NCBI RefSeq assembly: GCF_003443875.1
Contig: NZ_CP027482.1
Coordinates: 1,984,001 to 2,048,000 of the forward strand
From: Aeromicrobium sp. A1-2
GTDB taxonomy: Bacteria > Actinomycetota > Actinomycetes > Propionibacteriales > Nocardioidaceae
Length of the DNA stretch: 64,000 bases
Direction: 5' to 3'
Positions 1-9,304 of the stretch are shown one piece after another; positions within the stretch are counted from its first letter, which is position 1; every line of letters starts with the position of its first letter. Made by a program: the position numbers and the translations under genes. Under the pieces are notes generated by a model. That model saw nothing but the letters and a program-made list of their open reading frames with translations. It ran no database searches and was not told the DNA's origin.

Positions 1-193
1 TGGCCAGGAACCGCTCGATGTCACCGCCGACCCGGCGCAGGTCGCCCTCGGTCAGCTGCACGGCGCTCTCGGCCAGCATCTTCCAGCCGGGCCGCAGGCT
101 GCCGTCGGGCGCCACGACCTCGTCGTAGCGGGCCGGACCGTCCGACAGCGTGGGTTGGGTCACCGCCGCGGAGTAGTCGCGAAGCGCCGTCAT
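1..193 (-). CDS. Circularly permuted ATP-grasp family protein, N-terminal fragment
   Basis: Only the first 64 codons are inside the window; the gene runs off the left edge. The N-terminus contains YDEVVAPDGSLRPGWKML, which resembles the opening of DUF404/DUF407 circularly permuted ATP-grasp proteins (often YDE...DG..R..Y/W). The ATG at 193 begins an uninterrupted frame, 19 bases downstream of the cdsA stop. Family members are often associated with peptide-ligase-like chemistry, but no catalytic residue is visible here, so the function is unassigned and the family call rests on this short segment. Confidence 0.5.
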   Translation of the reverse strand, partial: MTALRDYSAAVTQPTLSDGPARYDEVVAPDGSLRPGWKMLAESAVQLTEGDLRRVGGDIERFLA

Positions 194-212
194 CGACGGG
201 CCGGCCTCATCG

Positions 213-1079
213 TCAGGTGACCGGGACCAGTGCGTGCAGGATCAGCCACGCGATCGGGGCGACCGCGATCAGCGAGTCGAGACGATCCATCAGGCCACCG
301 TGGCCGGGCAGGAGGTCGCCCATGTCCTTGATGCCGAGGTCACGCTTGATCAGCGACTCCGACAAGTCACCCAGCGTCGCGAAGACCACGCCCGCGACGC
401 CCAGGATGATGCCGACCCACCAGTCGCCATCAAGGGCGTACGTGATCGTGACGATGCCCGCGGCGATGCCGAAGAACAACGAACCGGCGAAGCCCTCCCA
501 GGACTTCTTGGGGCTGATGGTCGGAGCCATCGGGTGCTTGCCGAACAGCACGCCGGCGATGTAGCCACCGATGTCCGAGGCGATCGTGGCCACGATGAAC
601 GCGACGATGCGCCACGGGCCGTCGTCCTCGACCAGCATCAGGATGACGAACGTGCCCATCAGGAACAGGTAGCCCAGCACGAAGACGCCGGCGCTGCTGT
701 CGCGGACGAAACCCTCGGCGCCGTCGGAGAGGCGCCAGACGAGCGTCCCGATGACGGTCAGCGCCAGGGCAACCGACGCAGTCTCCATCCCACCGAGGTA
801 GGTGCCGACCAGCATGATCGTCCCGCCGACCAGGACCGGCGCGACGGGGATTCGAATCCGGGCGGTGGAGAAGGCCCGGCTCAGCTCGAACAGGCCGATC
901 CCCAAGGCGATCGCGACGACCCCGATGAAGACCTGCTTCTGGATGAACAGCGCCGCCAGAACCATCCCGACGAGGCCGAGGCCCACCGCGATCGAGGCAG
1001 GCAGATTGCGCCCTGCCCGGCTGGTCTTCTCCGCGGCGACGGGGGGCTCCGGTCTCTCCGCAGGAGACTCAGATGTCAA
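213..1079 (-). CDS. cdsA: Phosphatidate cytidylyltransferase
   Basis: Makes CDP-diacylglycerol from phosphatidate and CTP at the cytoplasmic membrane, the branch point for phosphatidylglycerol, cardiolipin and phosphatidylinositol. The 288-residue protein has about eight hydrophobic segments after a polar Pro/Glu-rich N-terminus. Near the C-terminus it carries the family signature SLIKRDLGIKDMGDLLPGHG followed by GLMDRLDSL, with the conserved K-R, K-D, H-G-G and D-R. The start is TTG, 11 bases inside the frr 3' end, so translation is probably coupled to frr. The order rpsB-tsf-pyrH-frr-cdsA is the usual actinobacterial one. Confidence 0.95.
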   Translation of the reverse strand: MTSESPAERPEPPVAAEKTSRAGRNLPASIAVGLGLVGMVLAALFIQKQVFIGVVAIALGIGLFELSRAFSTARIRIPVAPVLVGGTIMLVGTYLGGMETASVALALTVIGTLVWRLSDGAEGFVRDSSAGVFVLGYLFLMGTFVILMLVEDDGPWRIVAFIVATIASDIGGYIAGVLFGKHPMAPTISPKKSWEGFAGSLFFGIAAGIVTITYALDGDWWVGIILGVAGVVFATLGDLSESLIKRDLGIKDMGDLLPGHGGLMDRLDSLIAVAPIAWLILHALVPVT

Positions 1080-1626
1080 GGAGTTCTGCCTCTTTGTTCT
1101 TGAGCATCTCGTCGATCGTCTCGACGTACTTCTTGGTCAGGCCGTCGAGGCGCTTCTCCGCACCGACGTTCTCGTCCTTGCTGATCTCGGAGTCCTTCTC
1201 GGCCCGGTCCATCGCCTGCTTGGCGTTGCGGCGCTGGTTACGCACGGCGACGCGGCCCTCCTCGGCCTTGCTCTTGGCAAGCTTGATGTACTCCTTGCGG
1301 CGCTCCTCGGTGAGCTCGGGAAGCGTCACGCGCAGGACCTTGCCGTCGTCGCTGGGGTTGACCCCGAGGTCGGACTCACGGATGGCCTTCTCGATCGCGG
1401 CCTTGGCACCCACGTCGTACGGCTGGATGATGACGGTGCGTGGCTCGGGGACCTGGAAGCCCGCGAGCTGGTTCAGCGGGGTCTGCTGACCGTAGTACTC
1501 GGCCGTGATCTGGGCGAACATCGCCGGGGGGGCGCGTCCGGTGCGGATCGCGGCAAACTCGTCGCGGGTGTGCTCGACGGCCTTGGCCATCTTGGTGTCC
1601 GCTTCACGCAGGGTCTGGTCAATCAC
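1069..1626 (-). CDS. frr: Ribosome recycling factor
   Basis: Splits the post-termination ribosome together with EF-G. The 185 residues match the usual RRF length. The N-terminal helix (IDQTLREADTKMAKAVEH) and the conserved EFAAIRTGRAPP segment are present, followed by the beta domain and the long C-terminal three-helix bundle containing the charged ELTEERRKEYIKLAKSKAEE stretch. The start is GTG with a GGAG Shine-Dalgarno sequence seven bases upstream. It lies 33 bases after pyrH and overlaps cdsA by 11 bases. Confidence 0.97.
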   Translation of the reverse strand: MIDQTLREADTKMAKAVEHTRDEFAAIRTGRAPPAMFAQITAEYYGQQTPLNQLAGFQVPEPRTVIIQPYDVGAKAAIEKAIRESDLGVNPSDDGKVLRVTLPELTEERRKEYIKLAKSKAEEGRVAVRNQRRNAKQAMDRAEKDSEISKDENVGAEKRLDGLTKKYVETIDEMLKNKEAELLDI

Positions 1627-1659
1627 GATGTCTCCATCCGGTTCTGGCGGGTCCGACGC

Positions 1660-2415
1660 CTAGGCGGCGTGGACAAGCGTTCCGATCTTCTCACCACGAA
1701 GGACACGGGCGATGTTCCCCTCGCCCTCCATGCCGAACACGATCATGGGCAGGTCGTTCTCCATGCACAACGCAAAGGCGGCGGCGTCGACGACCTTGAG
1801 CCCGAGACGCAGCGCATCGTCGAAGGTGATCTCGTCGAACTTGTGAGCGGTCGGGTCGGTCCGCGGGTCGGCGGAGTAGACCCCGTCGACACCACTCTTG
1901 GACATCAGCACGGCATCCGCACCGATCTCGAGCGCGCGCTGGGCCGAGACCGTGTCGGTCGAGAAGTACGGCATGCCAGCACCGGCACCGAAGATCACGA
2001 CGCGACCCTTCTCGAGGTGGCGGATCGCCCGGCGCGGGATGTACGGCTCGGCGACCTGACCCATCGTGATGGCCGACTGCACGCGGGTCTCGATGCCCTG
2101 CTTCTCGCAGAAGTCCTGCAGTGCGAGGCAGTTCATCACGGTGCCCAGCATGCCGATGTAGTCGGCCCGCGAGCGGTCCATACCCCGCTGGCTCAGCTCG
2201 GCGCCGCGGAAGAAGTTGCCTCCTCCGACAACGATCGCGACCTCGACCCCCTCCGCGACTGCCTCGGCGACCTGCTTGGCGATGCCGTTGACGACGTCCG
2301 GATCGATGCCGATCTTGCCACCGCCGAACACCTCTCCCGAGAGCTTCAGCAGGACGCGCTTGAGCGCATGACCAGAGGCCGGACCATCGACTTCCTGAGC
2401 GGTGTCAGTGTCCAT
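1660..2415 (-). CDS. pyrH: UMP kinase
   Basis: Phosphorylates UMP to UDP in pyrimidine nucleotide synthesis; bacterial PyrH is a hexameric amino-acid-kinase-fold enzyme. Visible motifs: [14 protein letters not shown] near residue 18, the glycine-rich [16 protein letters not shown] around residue 60, and the DADAVLMSK-type nucleotide region ([20 protein letters not shown]). The 251 residues include about 15 extra N-terminal residues relative to the E. coli protein. The ATG is preceded by GGAGG. Position between tsf and frr is conserved across bacteria. Confidence 0.96.
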   Translation of the reverse strand: MDTDTAQEVDGPASGHALKRVLLKLSGEVFGGGKIGIDPDVVNGIAKQVAEAVAEGVEVAIVVGGGNFFRGAELSQRGMDRSRADYIGMLGTVMNCLALQDFCEKQGIETRVQSAITMGQVAEPYIPRRAIRHLEKGRVVIFGAGAGMPYFSTDTVSAQRALEIGADAVLMSKSGVDGVYSADPRTDPTAHKFDEITFDDALRLGLKVVDAAAFALCMENDLPMIVFGMEGEGNIARVLRGEKIGTLVHAA

Positions 2416-2451
2416 GTTCCGGCCTCCGATGTTGGTCGTGCGAACGGGGTG

Positions 2452-3273
2452 TCAGGCGCCGATCTCGATGTGCGCGAAACGCTTGAGCGTGACGCCTGCC
2501 TCATCGAGGAGAGCCTTGACGGTCTTCTTGCTGTCCTGCACCGAGGACTGGTCGAGCAGCACGGTGTCCTTGAAGAACCCGTTGAGGCGTCCTTCGGTGA
2601 TCTTGACGATGGCCTGCTCGGGCTTGCCCTCTTCGCGTGCCGTGGCCTCGGCGATCTCGCGCTCCTTGGCGACGATCTCGGCGGGGACCTCCTCACGTGT
2701 GAGGTAGCGCGGACGCATCGCCGCGATCTGCATCGCGACGCCGCGGGCGACCTCGTGACCGGCTTCGTCACCCTCGAACTCCACCAGCACGCCGACGGCG
2801 TGCGGCAGGTCGCTGGCGCGACGGTGCATGTAGATCGCCACGTTGCCGTCGAAGCTGGCAACCCGGCCCAGCTCGATCTTCTCGCCGATGACGACGGCCA
2901 GGTCGGCCACGGCTTCGGTAACGGTCTTGCCGCTAGCGAGCTTCGCCGGGGCGAACGCTGCTGCATCGGCCGGCTTGAGCTCGTCGGCCAGAACCGCAAG
3001 CTCCTCGGCCAGCGCGATGAACTGCTCGTTCTTGGCAACGAAGTCGGTCTCGGAGTTGAGCTCGACGATCGCGCTACCGAAGTTGGCGACGAGCCCGGCC
3101 GAAGCCTCACGCTCGGCGCCACGCTTGGCAGCCTTGGCGGCGCCCGAGATGCGGAGCACCTCGATCGCCTTGTCAAAGTCGCCGTCGGCCTCGGTGAGCG
3201 CCTTCTTGGCGTCCATCATGCCCGCGCCTGTGGCGTCGCGGAGCCTCTTGACCTCTGTGGCAGTGATAGCCAT
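2452..3273 (-). CDS. tsf: Elongation factor Ts
   Basis: Nucleotide exchange factor for EF-Tu. The N-terminal UBA-like domain with [19 protein letters not shown] is intact, followed by two dimerisation-like core domains including [13 protein letters not shown]. At 273 residues it is the typical actinobacterial length. It follows rpsB by 38 bases on the same strand, so the two are very likely cotranscribed, as in most bacteria. The ATG at 3273 is the only start that retains the conserved N-terminus. Confidence 0.97.
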   Translation of the reverse strand: MAITATEVKRLRDATGAGMMDAKKALTEADGDFDKAIEVLRISGAAKAAKRGAEREASAGLVANFGSAIVELNSETDFVAKNEQFIALAEELAVLADELKPADAAAFAPAKLASGKTVTEAVADLAVVIGEKIELGRVASFDGNVAIYMHRRASDLPHAVGVLVEFEGDEAGHEVARGVAMQIAAMRPRYLTREEVPAEIVAKEREIAEATAREEGKPEQAIVKITEGRLNGFFKDTVLLDQSSVQDSKKTVKALLDEAGVTLKRFAHIEIGA

Positions 3274-3311
3274 GGTTGTCTTCTCGCTTCTCAGTTAGTC
3301 GTGTGCCTGAG

Positions 3312-4415
3312 TCACTCGGCAGTCTTGGCCGGTGCCTTCTTGGCGGCGGGAGCCTTCTTGGCCGGAGCCTCGTCAGCGGCGGCTTCGTCAGCAGCAGCGG
3401 CCTTCTTGGCCGGTGCCTTCTTGGCGGCGGGAGCCTTCTTGGCCGGAGCCTCGTCAGCGGCAGGCGCCTCAGCAGCAGAAGCCTCGTCAGCGGCAGCGGC
3501 CTTCTTGGCAGCCGGGGCCTTCTTGGCCGGAGCAGTAGCTTCGGCGGCGGGCGCCTCGGCAGCCGGTGCCTCGACCTTGGAGTCGGCAGCTGCAGCATCG
3601 GCAGCCGGCTTCTCGGCCGCAGCGGCCTCAGCAGCCTTGGACTCCAGGAGCTCGCGCTCCCAGTCGGCCAGGGGCTCCTCGGCGCCAAGCTCGGCGCCGG
3701 GCTCCTCTTCACCGGTCTTGCTGCCACCGCGGGCGATGAGACCCTCGGCAACTGCGTCGGCGATGACACGGGTCAGCAGGCCGACCGAGCGGATCGCGTC
3801 GTCGTTGCCCGGGATCGGGAAGTCAACGTCGTCGGGATCGCAGTTCGTGTCGAGAATCGCGATGATCGGGATACCGAGCTTCTTGCACTCGTCGACCGCG
3901 AGGTGCTCCTTCTTGGTGTCGACGATCCACGCGGCGGCCGGCGTGCGGCCCATGTCGCGGATGCCGCCGAGGGTGCGCGAGAGCTTCGCGTACTCGCGGC
4001 TCATGTGGAGGAGCTCCTTCTTCGTGCGGTTCGATCCCGCAACGTCGTCGAAGTCGATCTCCTCAAGCTCCTTCATACGCTGAAGGCGCTGGTGCATCGT
4101 CTGGAAGTTGGTGAGCATTCCGCCGAGCCAACGCTGGTTGACGAACGGCATGCCGACACGCTTGGCCTGCTCCTCGATCGGCTCCTGCGCCTGACGCTTG
4201 GTGCCGACGAACAGGATCGTGCCGCCGCGGGCCACGGTGGTCTTGACGAAGTCGTAGCCGGCATCGATGTAGGCCAACGACTGCTGGAGGTCGATGATGT
4301 AGATGCCGTTGCGCTCGGTGAAGATGAAGCGCTTCATCTTGGGGTTCCAACGACGGGTCTGGTGCCCGAAGTGGACGCCGCTCTCGAGCAGCTGGCGCAT
4401 GGTGACGACTGCCAT
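3312..4415 (-). CDS. rpsB: 30S ribosomal protein S2 with long Ala/Lys-rich C-terminal tail
   Basis: The core ([20 protein letters not shown] through about residue 250) is a complete S2. A further 110 or so residues form a low-complexity tail of Ala, Pro, Lys and Glu with [10 protein letters not shown]-type repeats. E. coli S2 is 241 residues, so this protein is about half as long again at 367. The ATG at 4415 is chosen because AAGGAG lies eight bases upstream; the open frame continues further upstream but without S2 similarity. First gene of the rpsB-tsf-pyrH-frr-cdsA run. Confidence 0.96.
   Translation of the reverse strand: MAVVTMRQLLESGVHFGHQTRRWNPKMKRFIFTERNGIYIIDLQQSLAYIDAGYDFVKTTVARGGTILFVGTKRQAQEPIEEQAKRVGMPFVNQRWLGGMLTNFQTMHQRLQRMKELEEIDFDDVAGSNRTKKELLHMSREYAKLSRTLGGIRDMGRTPAAAWIVDTKKEHLAVDECKKLGIPIIAILDTNCDPDDVDFPIPGNDDAIRSVGLLTRVIADAVAEGLIARGGSKTGEEEPGAELGAEEPLADWERELLESKAAEAAAAEKPAADAAAADSKVEAPAAEAPAAEATAPAKKAPAAKKAAAADEASAAEAPAADEAPAKKAPAAKKAPAKKAAAADEAAADEAPAKKAPAAKKAPAKTAE
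3329..3540 (-). repeat. Repeats coding the S2 Ala/Lys/Pro tail
   Basis: Imperfect repeats of units coding [17 protein letters not shown] and ADEA-type blocks. Nearly identical stretches recur, for example ttcttggccggtgccttctt and ttcttggcggcgggagcctt. They lie entirely within the rpsB reading frame and preserve it, so length changes by slippage would come in multiples of three. Confidence 0.8.
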
Positions 4416-4718
4416 GGTCGTAATCTCCTTGTGGCACACGTGTGCCATTCCTGGTTGACTCACCGCCGGTCGGCGATGACCTGGCGCCTGCCGCGTGCAG
4501 CCCACTCCCTGAGGGAGACCAGGACCGCATCCGTATTCGGCTCTCACGTCATACGGAAGAACAGGCGCGCGAATTCCACCTCCGAAGAAGTGGTTGTCGA
4601 CAGTCTAGGGCACCGAGCCGTCCCGGAGGAAATCCACAACCGCCGCGTTGTGAGAGCGGCTTCCACAGCCGGACCCGGGGGTGGTGCGCGGTCGACCTCG
4701 GCTGCGTTGGCTGGTCCC
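4416..4718. other. Divergent intergenic region rpsB / M23 peptidase
   Basis: This 303-base gap must hold the rpsB leader and promoter (minus strand) and the peptidase promoter (plus strand). It contains the 16-base palindrome described separately and a CTCCC-TGA-GGGAG hairpin at 4505-4517. I saw no convincing coding sequence. No promoter hexamers could be assigned with confidence. Confidence 0.6.
4432..4447 (-). promoter_or_regulatory. Perfect palindrome just upstream of the rpsB Shine-Dalgarno
   Basis: TGGCACACGTGTGCCA is a perfect 16-base inverted repeat. It sits directly upstream of the AAGGAG of rpsB, two bases away, within the presumed mRNA leader. It could be a protein operator or part of an RNA structure for ribosomal-protein autoregulation (S2 represses rpsB-tsf in E. 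coli). The role is inference. Confidence 0.4.
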
Positions 4719-5603
4719 ATGATCCCCCGATTCACGGCCCTCGCAGTCCTCCTACTGCTCGGCGCCTCGCCGGCAGGTGCGGCCACATCGCAGCCCTGGG
4801 CGTGGCCGCTCCAGCACCACACTGTGGACGAGCGCTTCGACCCACCCGCCAGCCCGTACGGAGCCGGCCATCGGGGCGTCGACATCGCAGCCAACGCCGG
4901 CGATGCGGTCCGCGCCGTGGCCGCTGGCCGGGTTTCGTTCGCGGGCCAGGTCGGCGGCACCGGGGTGCTGACGATCGATCACGGCAGTGAGCGATCCACC
5001 TATCAGCCGGTCCGGGCCCGCGTCTCGGTCGGTGATGCGGTCCGCCGCGGTCAGGTCGTCGGGACTCTGCTCGGCACGCCGAGTCACTGCGTGGACGCCT
5101 GCCTGCACCTCGGCCGGCTGATCGGCGAGGACTACCGCGATCCGCTCGACCTGCTCGGCGGTGGACGCTTCCGGCTGATCAGCCCGCACGGCACGCCACC
5201 TCCTCCGCCGGTCGGGACCGGCGGCGACCTGGTGCGGCCGGTCGGTGGGCCGATCACCTCGCCATACGGGATGCGGGTGCACCCCGTCACGCGGGCGCGC
5301 AAGCTGCACGACGGCACGGACTTCGGAGTGCCCTGCGGCACGCCGGTGCACGCGGCGGCCAGTGGCACCGTGGTGGCTCGGTCGTACCGCGGCGCATACG
5401 GCCGACAAATTGTGATCCGTCACCGGTCCGGCTTCGAGACCTCCTACAGTCATCTGAGCGTCCAGTCGGTCGCGATGGGCGCTCGGGTCACTTCGGGCGA
5501 GGTCATCGGCCGATCCGGCACGACGGGCCTGTCGACCGGCTGCCACCTGCACTTCATGGTCGTCCGGTCCGGAAAACCCGTGAATCCCCAGGACTTTCTC
5601 TAG
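4719..5603 (+). CDS. Secreted M23-family protein with two LytM-type domains
   Basis: A signal peptide (MIPRFTALAVLLLLGASPAGA) is followed by two M23/LytM-like modules. The second, about residues 175-294, has the full zinc set: H in KLHDGTDFG and the HLH in TGCHLHFMV. The first has H and D in GHRGVDIA, but its HxH reads C-L-H, so one ligand is lost and it may be catalytically dead. Such proteins cleave peptidoglycan cross-links or activate amidases. The start at 4719 is chosen for the signal peptide; the frame is open far upstream only because it runs antisense to rpsB. 294 residues. Confidence 0.85.
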   Translation: MIPRFTALAVLLLLGASPAGAATSQPWAWPLQHHTVDERFDPPASPYGAGHRGVDIAANAGDAVRAVAAGRVSFAGQVGGTGVLTIDHGSERSTYQPVRARVSVGDAVRRGQVVGTLLGTPSHCVDACLHLGRLIGEDYRDPLDLLGGGRFRLISPHGTPPPPPVGTGGDLVRPVGGPITSPYGMRVHPVTRARKLHDGTDFGVPCGTPVHAAASGTVVARSYRGAYGRQIVIRHRSGFETSYSHLSVQSVAMGARVTSGEVIGRSGTTGLSTGCHLHFMVVRSGKPVNPQDFL

Positions 5604-5627
5604 CCGCCTTGCATCTGCCCCGCAGCC

Positions 5628-6560
5628 TCAGGCGCGCGGATGTGCGAGCTTGTAGGCGGAGCGCAGCCGTTCGGTGCTGACGTGGGTGTAGATCTGCGTC
5701 GTGCCGAGCGAGGAGTGACCCAGGATCTCCTGCACGCTGCGCAGGTCGGCGCCACCTTCGAGCAGGTGGGTCGCCGCTGTGTGCCGCAGACCGTGCGGAC
5801 CGATGTCTGGTGCCCCGTCAACCGCGGCGAGCCTCTCGTGGACGACCCGACGAACGGCTCGCTGGTCCATCCGTCCCCCGCGAGTCCCCAGGAACATCGC
5901 CGCACCGCTCAGATCTACTGCCAGCTCAGGCCGGCCTCGTTCGAGCCAGAGCTCGACGGCCTCAGAGGCCGGCAGACCGTAGGGCACGGATCGCTCCTTG
6001 CTGCCCTTGCCGAGCACCCGGACGACCCGTCGGCCGCGATCAAGGTCATCGATGTCGAGCCCGACGAGCTCCCCGACCCGGATGCCGGTTGCGTAGAGCA
6101 GCTCGAGGATCGCCAGGTCACGCAGCCCACGCGCACCCTCGTCGACGAGCGAAGCAACGGTCGTGTCGAGCAGCGCCCTGACCTCGGCCTGGCTCAGCGC
6201 CACCGGGAGCTCTCGATGCGCCTTGGGGCTGGCCAGGAGTGCGCCTGCGTCGGTCGGCGCCTGCCCCGTTCGGGTCAGCCATGCGGTGAAGACCCGCGCC
6301 GACGTCGCCCGGCGGGCGATCGTGGTCCTGGCCCGGCCCAGGGTCTGCAGGTTGGCCAGCCAGCTGCGCAGCGCACGAAGGGACAGATCGGCCGGATCAG
6401 TCACGCCGAGCCGCTCGGCGTGGGTCGCGAGACTCTCCAGATCGGTCAGGTAGGCGCGGACCGTGTGCGTCGCGAGGCCGCGCTCAGCCTGCAGGTGTTG
6501 CTCGTACGCGGCCAGGATCGCCGACCACGACTCACCGAGGCCCTCCAACTGTGCTGTCAT
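5628..6560 (-). CDS. xerC: Tyrosine recombinase XerC
   Basis: Site-specific recombinase that resolves chromosome dimers at dif with XerD. An N-terminal SAM-like core-binding domain (YEQHLQAERGLATHTVRAYL) is followed by the catalytic domain with R in ATGIRVGELVGL, HGLRHTAATHLL (H-x-x-R), GHSSLGTTQIYTHV with the second His and the Tyr nucleophile. The length of 310 is typical. The neighbours dprA, comM and yraN match the usual chromosomal xerC context, which argues for a housekeeping XerC, not a phage integrase. Confidence 0.92.
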   Translation of the reverse strand: MTAQLEGLGESWSAILAAYEQHLQAERGLATHTVRAYLTDLESLATHAERLGVTDPADLSLRALRSWLANLQTLGRARTTIARRATSARVFTAWLTRTGQAPTDAGALLASPKAHRELPVALSQAEVRALLDTTVASLVDEGARGLRDLAILELLYATGIRVGELVGLDIDDLDRGRRVVRVLGKGSKERSVPYGLPASEAVELWLERGRPELAVDLSGAAMFLGTRGGRMDQRAVRRVVHERLAAVDGAPDIGPHGLRHTAATHLLEGGADLRSVQEILGHSSLGTTQIYTHVSTERLRSAYKLAHPRA

Positions 6561-6587
6561 CGACTCCAGTGTCCGCCGGTCGATGGC

Positions 6588-7727
6588 TCACACCGCGTCG
6601 GCGCGCCGGGCGAGCATCCATGCGGAGCCGACCCTGGCCGCGAGCCCGCGCAGCTCCAGCAAGTCCAGTGCAGCGCGCACGTCCTTGGTCGTGAGTTGCA
6701 CGGCCGAGGCAATCTCGGCAACCTGGTGGGCCGTGCCCCAGTCGAGGCCCTCCAACGTGCTGCGTGCCGCCGTGGGCAACCGGTCGAGCTCGGTCATCGG
6801 CAATGTCGGCTGCTCCTCGCTGCCGGCGCCCAGCCCGGACAGCTCCGCGACGGCCTCGCGCCCAGTCGTGACCAGCACTGCCTTGCCTGCTCGGACTGCC
6901 GCATGGGTGCCTGCCGACTGACGCGACGTCACCGGGCCCGGGAGTGCCATCGTCGTGCGGCCGAGCTGGTCAGCCCAGTTGAGCGTGTTGAGCGATCCGC
7001 TGCGCACCGCTGCCTCGACCACCAGAGTCCCGCGGGTCGCGGCAGCGATGATCCGGTTGCGCGACAGGAACCGCTGCTTGAGGGGCCGCTCCCCCGGCGC
7101 CTGCTCGCTCAGGACGACCCCGGCCTCGGCGATCCGGCCGAGCAGCGCCGAATGCGATGCGGGGTAGTCCAGGTCAGCGCCGCACGCCAGCACCGCGGCG
7201 GTCGGAGAGCCCATCAGGAGCGCACCCCGATGGGCGCAACCGTCGACGCCGTAGGCCGCACCGCTGATCACGGTCCAGCGCGCATCGGCGCAGTCCGCTG
7301 CGAGATCGGATGTGCACTCCGCGCCGTAGGTCGTGCAGTCACGCGCTCCGACGATCGCCACGCTTCGCTCGCACATCTCCCCCAGGTGTCCGGCGCCCCG
7401 CAGCCAGAGCCCGACCGGCGCCCCGGTCGCGCCGTGCAAGGGCTCGACGTGATCGAGGTCGGACAATCCCGGCGGCCATTCCTTGTCGCCCGGCGTGATC
7501 CACCGCAGTCCTGCCGCCCTGGCTCGGCCCGCGGCGGCTTCGGCCAGGGGCTCGATCTGACGCCCCCGCTCGATCCATGCGCTCGGGATCACGGCATCGG
7601 ACAGCCGATGGCGCCCGACGACTGCGGCGAGGATCTCGGCCGGCTCGTGGGCCAGCAGGAGGTCACGCAGCCGCGGATCACCCGGCTCGACGACCAGGCT
7701 CAGACCGAGCCGGTCCTGCCGGGTCAC
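6588..7727 (-). CDS. dprA: DNA-processing protein DprA
   Basis: Loads RecA on incoming single-stranded DNA in transformable bacteria; in many actinobacteria its role is unproven. The Rossmann-like domain carries VAIVGARDCTTYG, SGAAYGVDGCAHRGAL and GSLNTLNWADQLGR. A C-terminal winged-helix-like region (LTTKDVRAALDLLELRGLAAR) resembles the DprA DML1 domain. GTG start, overlapping comM by four bases (GTGA), so translation is coupled. 379 residues. Confidence 0.92.
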   Translation of the reverse strand: MTRQDRLGLSLVVEPGDPRLRDLLLAHEPAEILAAVVGRHRLSDAVIPSAWIERGRQIEPLAEAAAGRARAAGLRWITPGDKEWPPGLSDLDHVEPLHGATGAPVGLWLRGAGHLGEMCERSVAIVGARDCTTYGAECTSDLAADCADARWTVISGAAYGVDGCAHRGALLMGSPTAAVLACGADLDYPASHSALLGRIAEAGVVLSEQAPGERPLKQRFLSRNRIIAAATRGTLVVEAAVRSGSLNTLNWADQLGRTTMALPGPVTSRQSAGTHAAVRAGKAVLVTTGREAVAELSGLGAGSEEQPTLPMTELDRLPTAARSTLEGLDWGTAHQVAEIASAVQLTTKDVRAALDLLELRGLAARVGSAWMLARRADAV

Positions 7728-9304
7728 GAGGCCTGCACCAGGTCACGCAGGGCACTACCCAGCGGGGTCCCGCGTCGTAGCGACAGAGCCGTGTCGACGT
7801 CGTCGGCCGTGGGCACCGCGTGACCGTGCAGGTCCGCGACGCTCCACGACAGGCGAAGGATCCGGTCGGCCGAACGCGGGTTGAGCTTTGCGGTGCGCAG
7901 CTGCTGATCGACCAGGGCGCGACCCGGGTCGCTGACCGGCCATCGTTTGCGCAGCTCGACTCCCGGCACCTCGCTGTTGAGCCGCCACGACGTCTCTCGC
8001 AGCCTGTGCCGCTGCCGCTCGCGAGCCTCGGCAACGTCGATCGCAAGCGCGGCGGTCGAGCGCGCTCCCGAGAGGGCCGAGACCAGCTCGGGTCGCGAAA
8101 GTGGCGACAGGCTGCGGTGGATGTCGATGCGGTCGCGGATCGGTCCGGACAACCGATCGCCATAGCGACGCCGCATCAGCGGGGTGCACCGGCATTGGTC
8201 ACTGACCGCTGAGCTCAGCCCGCACGGGCACGGATTGGCGGCCAGGACGAGCTGGAAGTGTGCGGGGTAGGCCGCGGTCATTGCAGCCCGGGAAACCACG
8301 ACGCGACCGCTCTCCAGCGGCTGCCGCAACGCCTCGAGCACATTGGACGCGAACTCCGGCGCCTCGTCCAGGAACAGCACGCCGTGATGAGCCAACGAAA
8401 GCGCACCGGGACGGATGGACCGGCTGCCCCCGCCGACGATCGACACGGCACTCGCCGTGTGGTGCGGATCCAGGAACGGCGGCCTCCTCAGCAGCGGTGC
8501 ATCGCTGGGCAGAACCCCGGCGACCGAGTGGACAGCGCTCACCGCGAGAGCTTGCTCGTGCGTCAGGTCGGGGAGCAGTCCGGGCAGCCGCTGCGCGAGC
8601 ATCGTCTTGCCGATGCCGGGAGGTCCGGTCATGAGCAGGTGGTGACCTCCGGCTGCCGCCACCACGAGCGCCATGCGGGAGTCCTCCTGGCCCGCGATGT
8701 CGGCCAGGTCGAGATGGCTCAAACGATCCGCCGACGTCCACGACATGCTCGGGACCTCGTCAAGTGGCGGCACGGGTGGATCGTCCGGCTCCTCGCCACC
8801 GGTCAGCAGGGCGACGACTTGCCGGAGGGACCGGACGCCGATGACCGACACGCCGCCGACCAGCTCGGCCTCGGGCGCATTGACCTCGGGCACGAAGATT
8901 CGATCGAATCCGGCCTCGACCGCCGCGAGGGTTGCCGGCAGCACCCCCCGGATGGCGCGCAGCCGGCCGTCCAGAGCAAGCTCGCCGAGAAACACGGCGC
9001 CGGCCAGCCGATCGGCCGGCACCAAGGACTTGGCCGCGAACACCGCCAGCGCGATGGCCAGGTCGTAGTGCGAGCCGGTCTTGGGCAGCGTCGACGGTGC
9101 CAGGTTGATCGTGACCCGCTGATCGGGCCAGGTGGTGCCCGAGTTGGACACCGCCGAGCGGCACCGGTCGCGGGCCTCGCTGACCATGGTGTCGGCCAGG
9201 CCTACCAGCACCGTGGCGGGCAGCCCGCCGGAGATGTCGACCTCGACCTCGATTGGCCGTCCCGACATGCCGTCGAGAGTCACCGAGTGCGTCGCGGCAG
9301 CCAT
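7724..9304 (-). CDS. comM: YifB/ComM family Mg-chelatase-like AAA+ ATPase
   Basis: ComM of Vibrio is a hexameric branch-migration helicase acting in natural transformation; YifB homologues are widespread. Domain order: N-terminal Lon-protease-like domain (residues 1-170), AAA+ core with Walker A GPPGIGKTMLAQR and Walker B VLFLDEAPEF, then a C-terminal Mg-chelatase-like domain with conserved Cys residues (NPCPCG, QCRC). 526 residues is full length. It sits in a tightly overlapping yraN-comM-dprA unit. Confidence 0.93.
   Translation of the reverse strand: MAAATHSVTLDGMSGRPIEVEVDISGGLPATVLVGLADTMVSEARDRCRSAVSNSGTTWPDQRVTINLAPSTLPKTGSHYDLAIALAVFAAKSLVPADRLAGAVFLGELALDGRLRAIRGVLPATLAAVEAGFDRIFVPEVNAPEAELVGGVSVIGVRSLRQVVALLTGGEEPDDPPVPPLDEVPSMSWTSADRLSHLDLADIAGQEDSRMALVVAAAGGHHLLMTGPPGIGKTMLAQRLPGLLPDLTHEQALAVSAVHSVAGVLPSDAPLLRRPPFLDPHHTASAVSIVGGGSRSIRPGALSLAHHGVLFLDEAPEFASNVLEALRQPLESGRVVVSRAAMTAAYPAHFQLVLAANPCPCGLSSAVSDQCRCTPLMRRRYGDRLSGPIRDRIDIHRSLSPLSRPELVSALSGARSTAALAIDVAEARERQRHRLRETSWRLNSEVPGVELRKRWPVSDPGRALVDQQLRTAKLNPRSADRILRLSWSVADLHGHAVPTADDVDTALSLRRGTPLGSALRDLVQAS

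Noticed and set aside
802-4083. Very long plus-strand open frame across cdsA-rpsB
   Set aside because: It runs antisense to five certain genes; long antisense frames are common in high-GC DNA and its translation shows no domain.
5628-6560. XerC as a phage or island integrase
   Set aside because: Neighbours are dprA, comM and yraN, no attachment repeats or phage genes are seen, and composition matches the surroundings.
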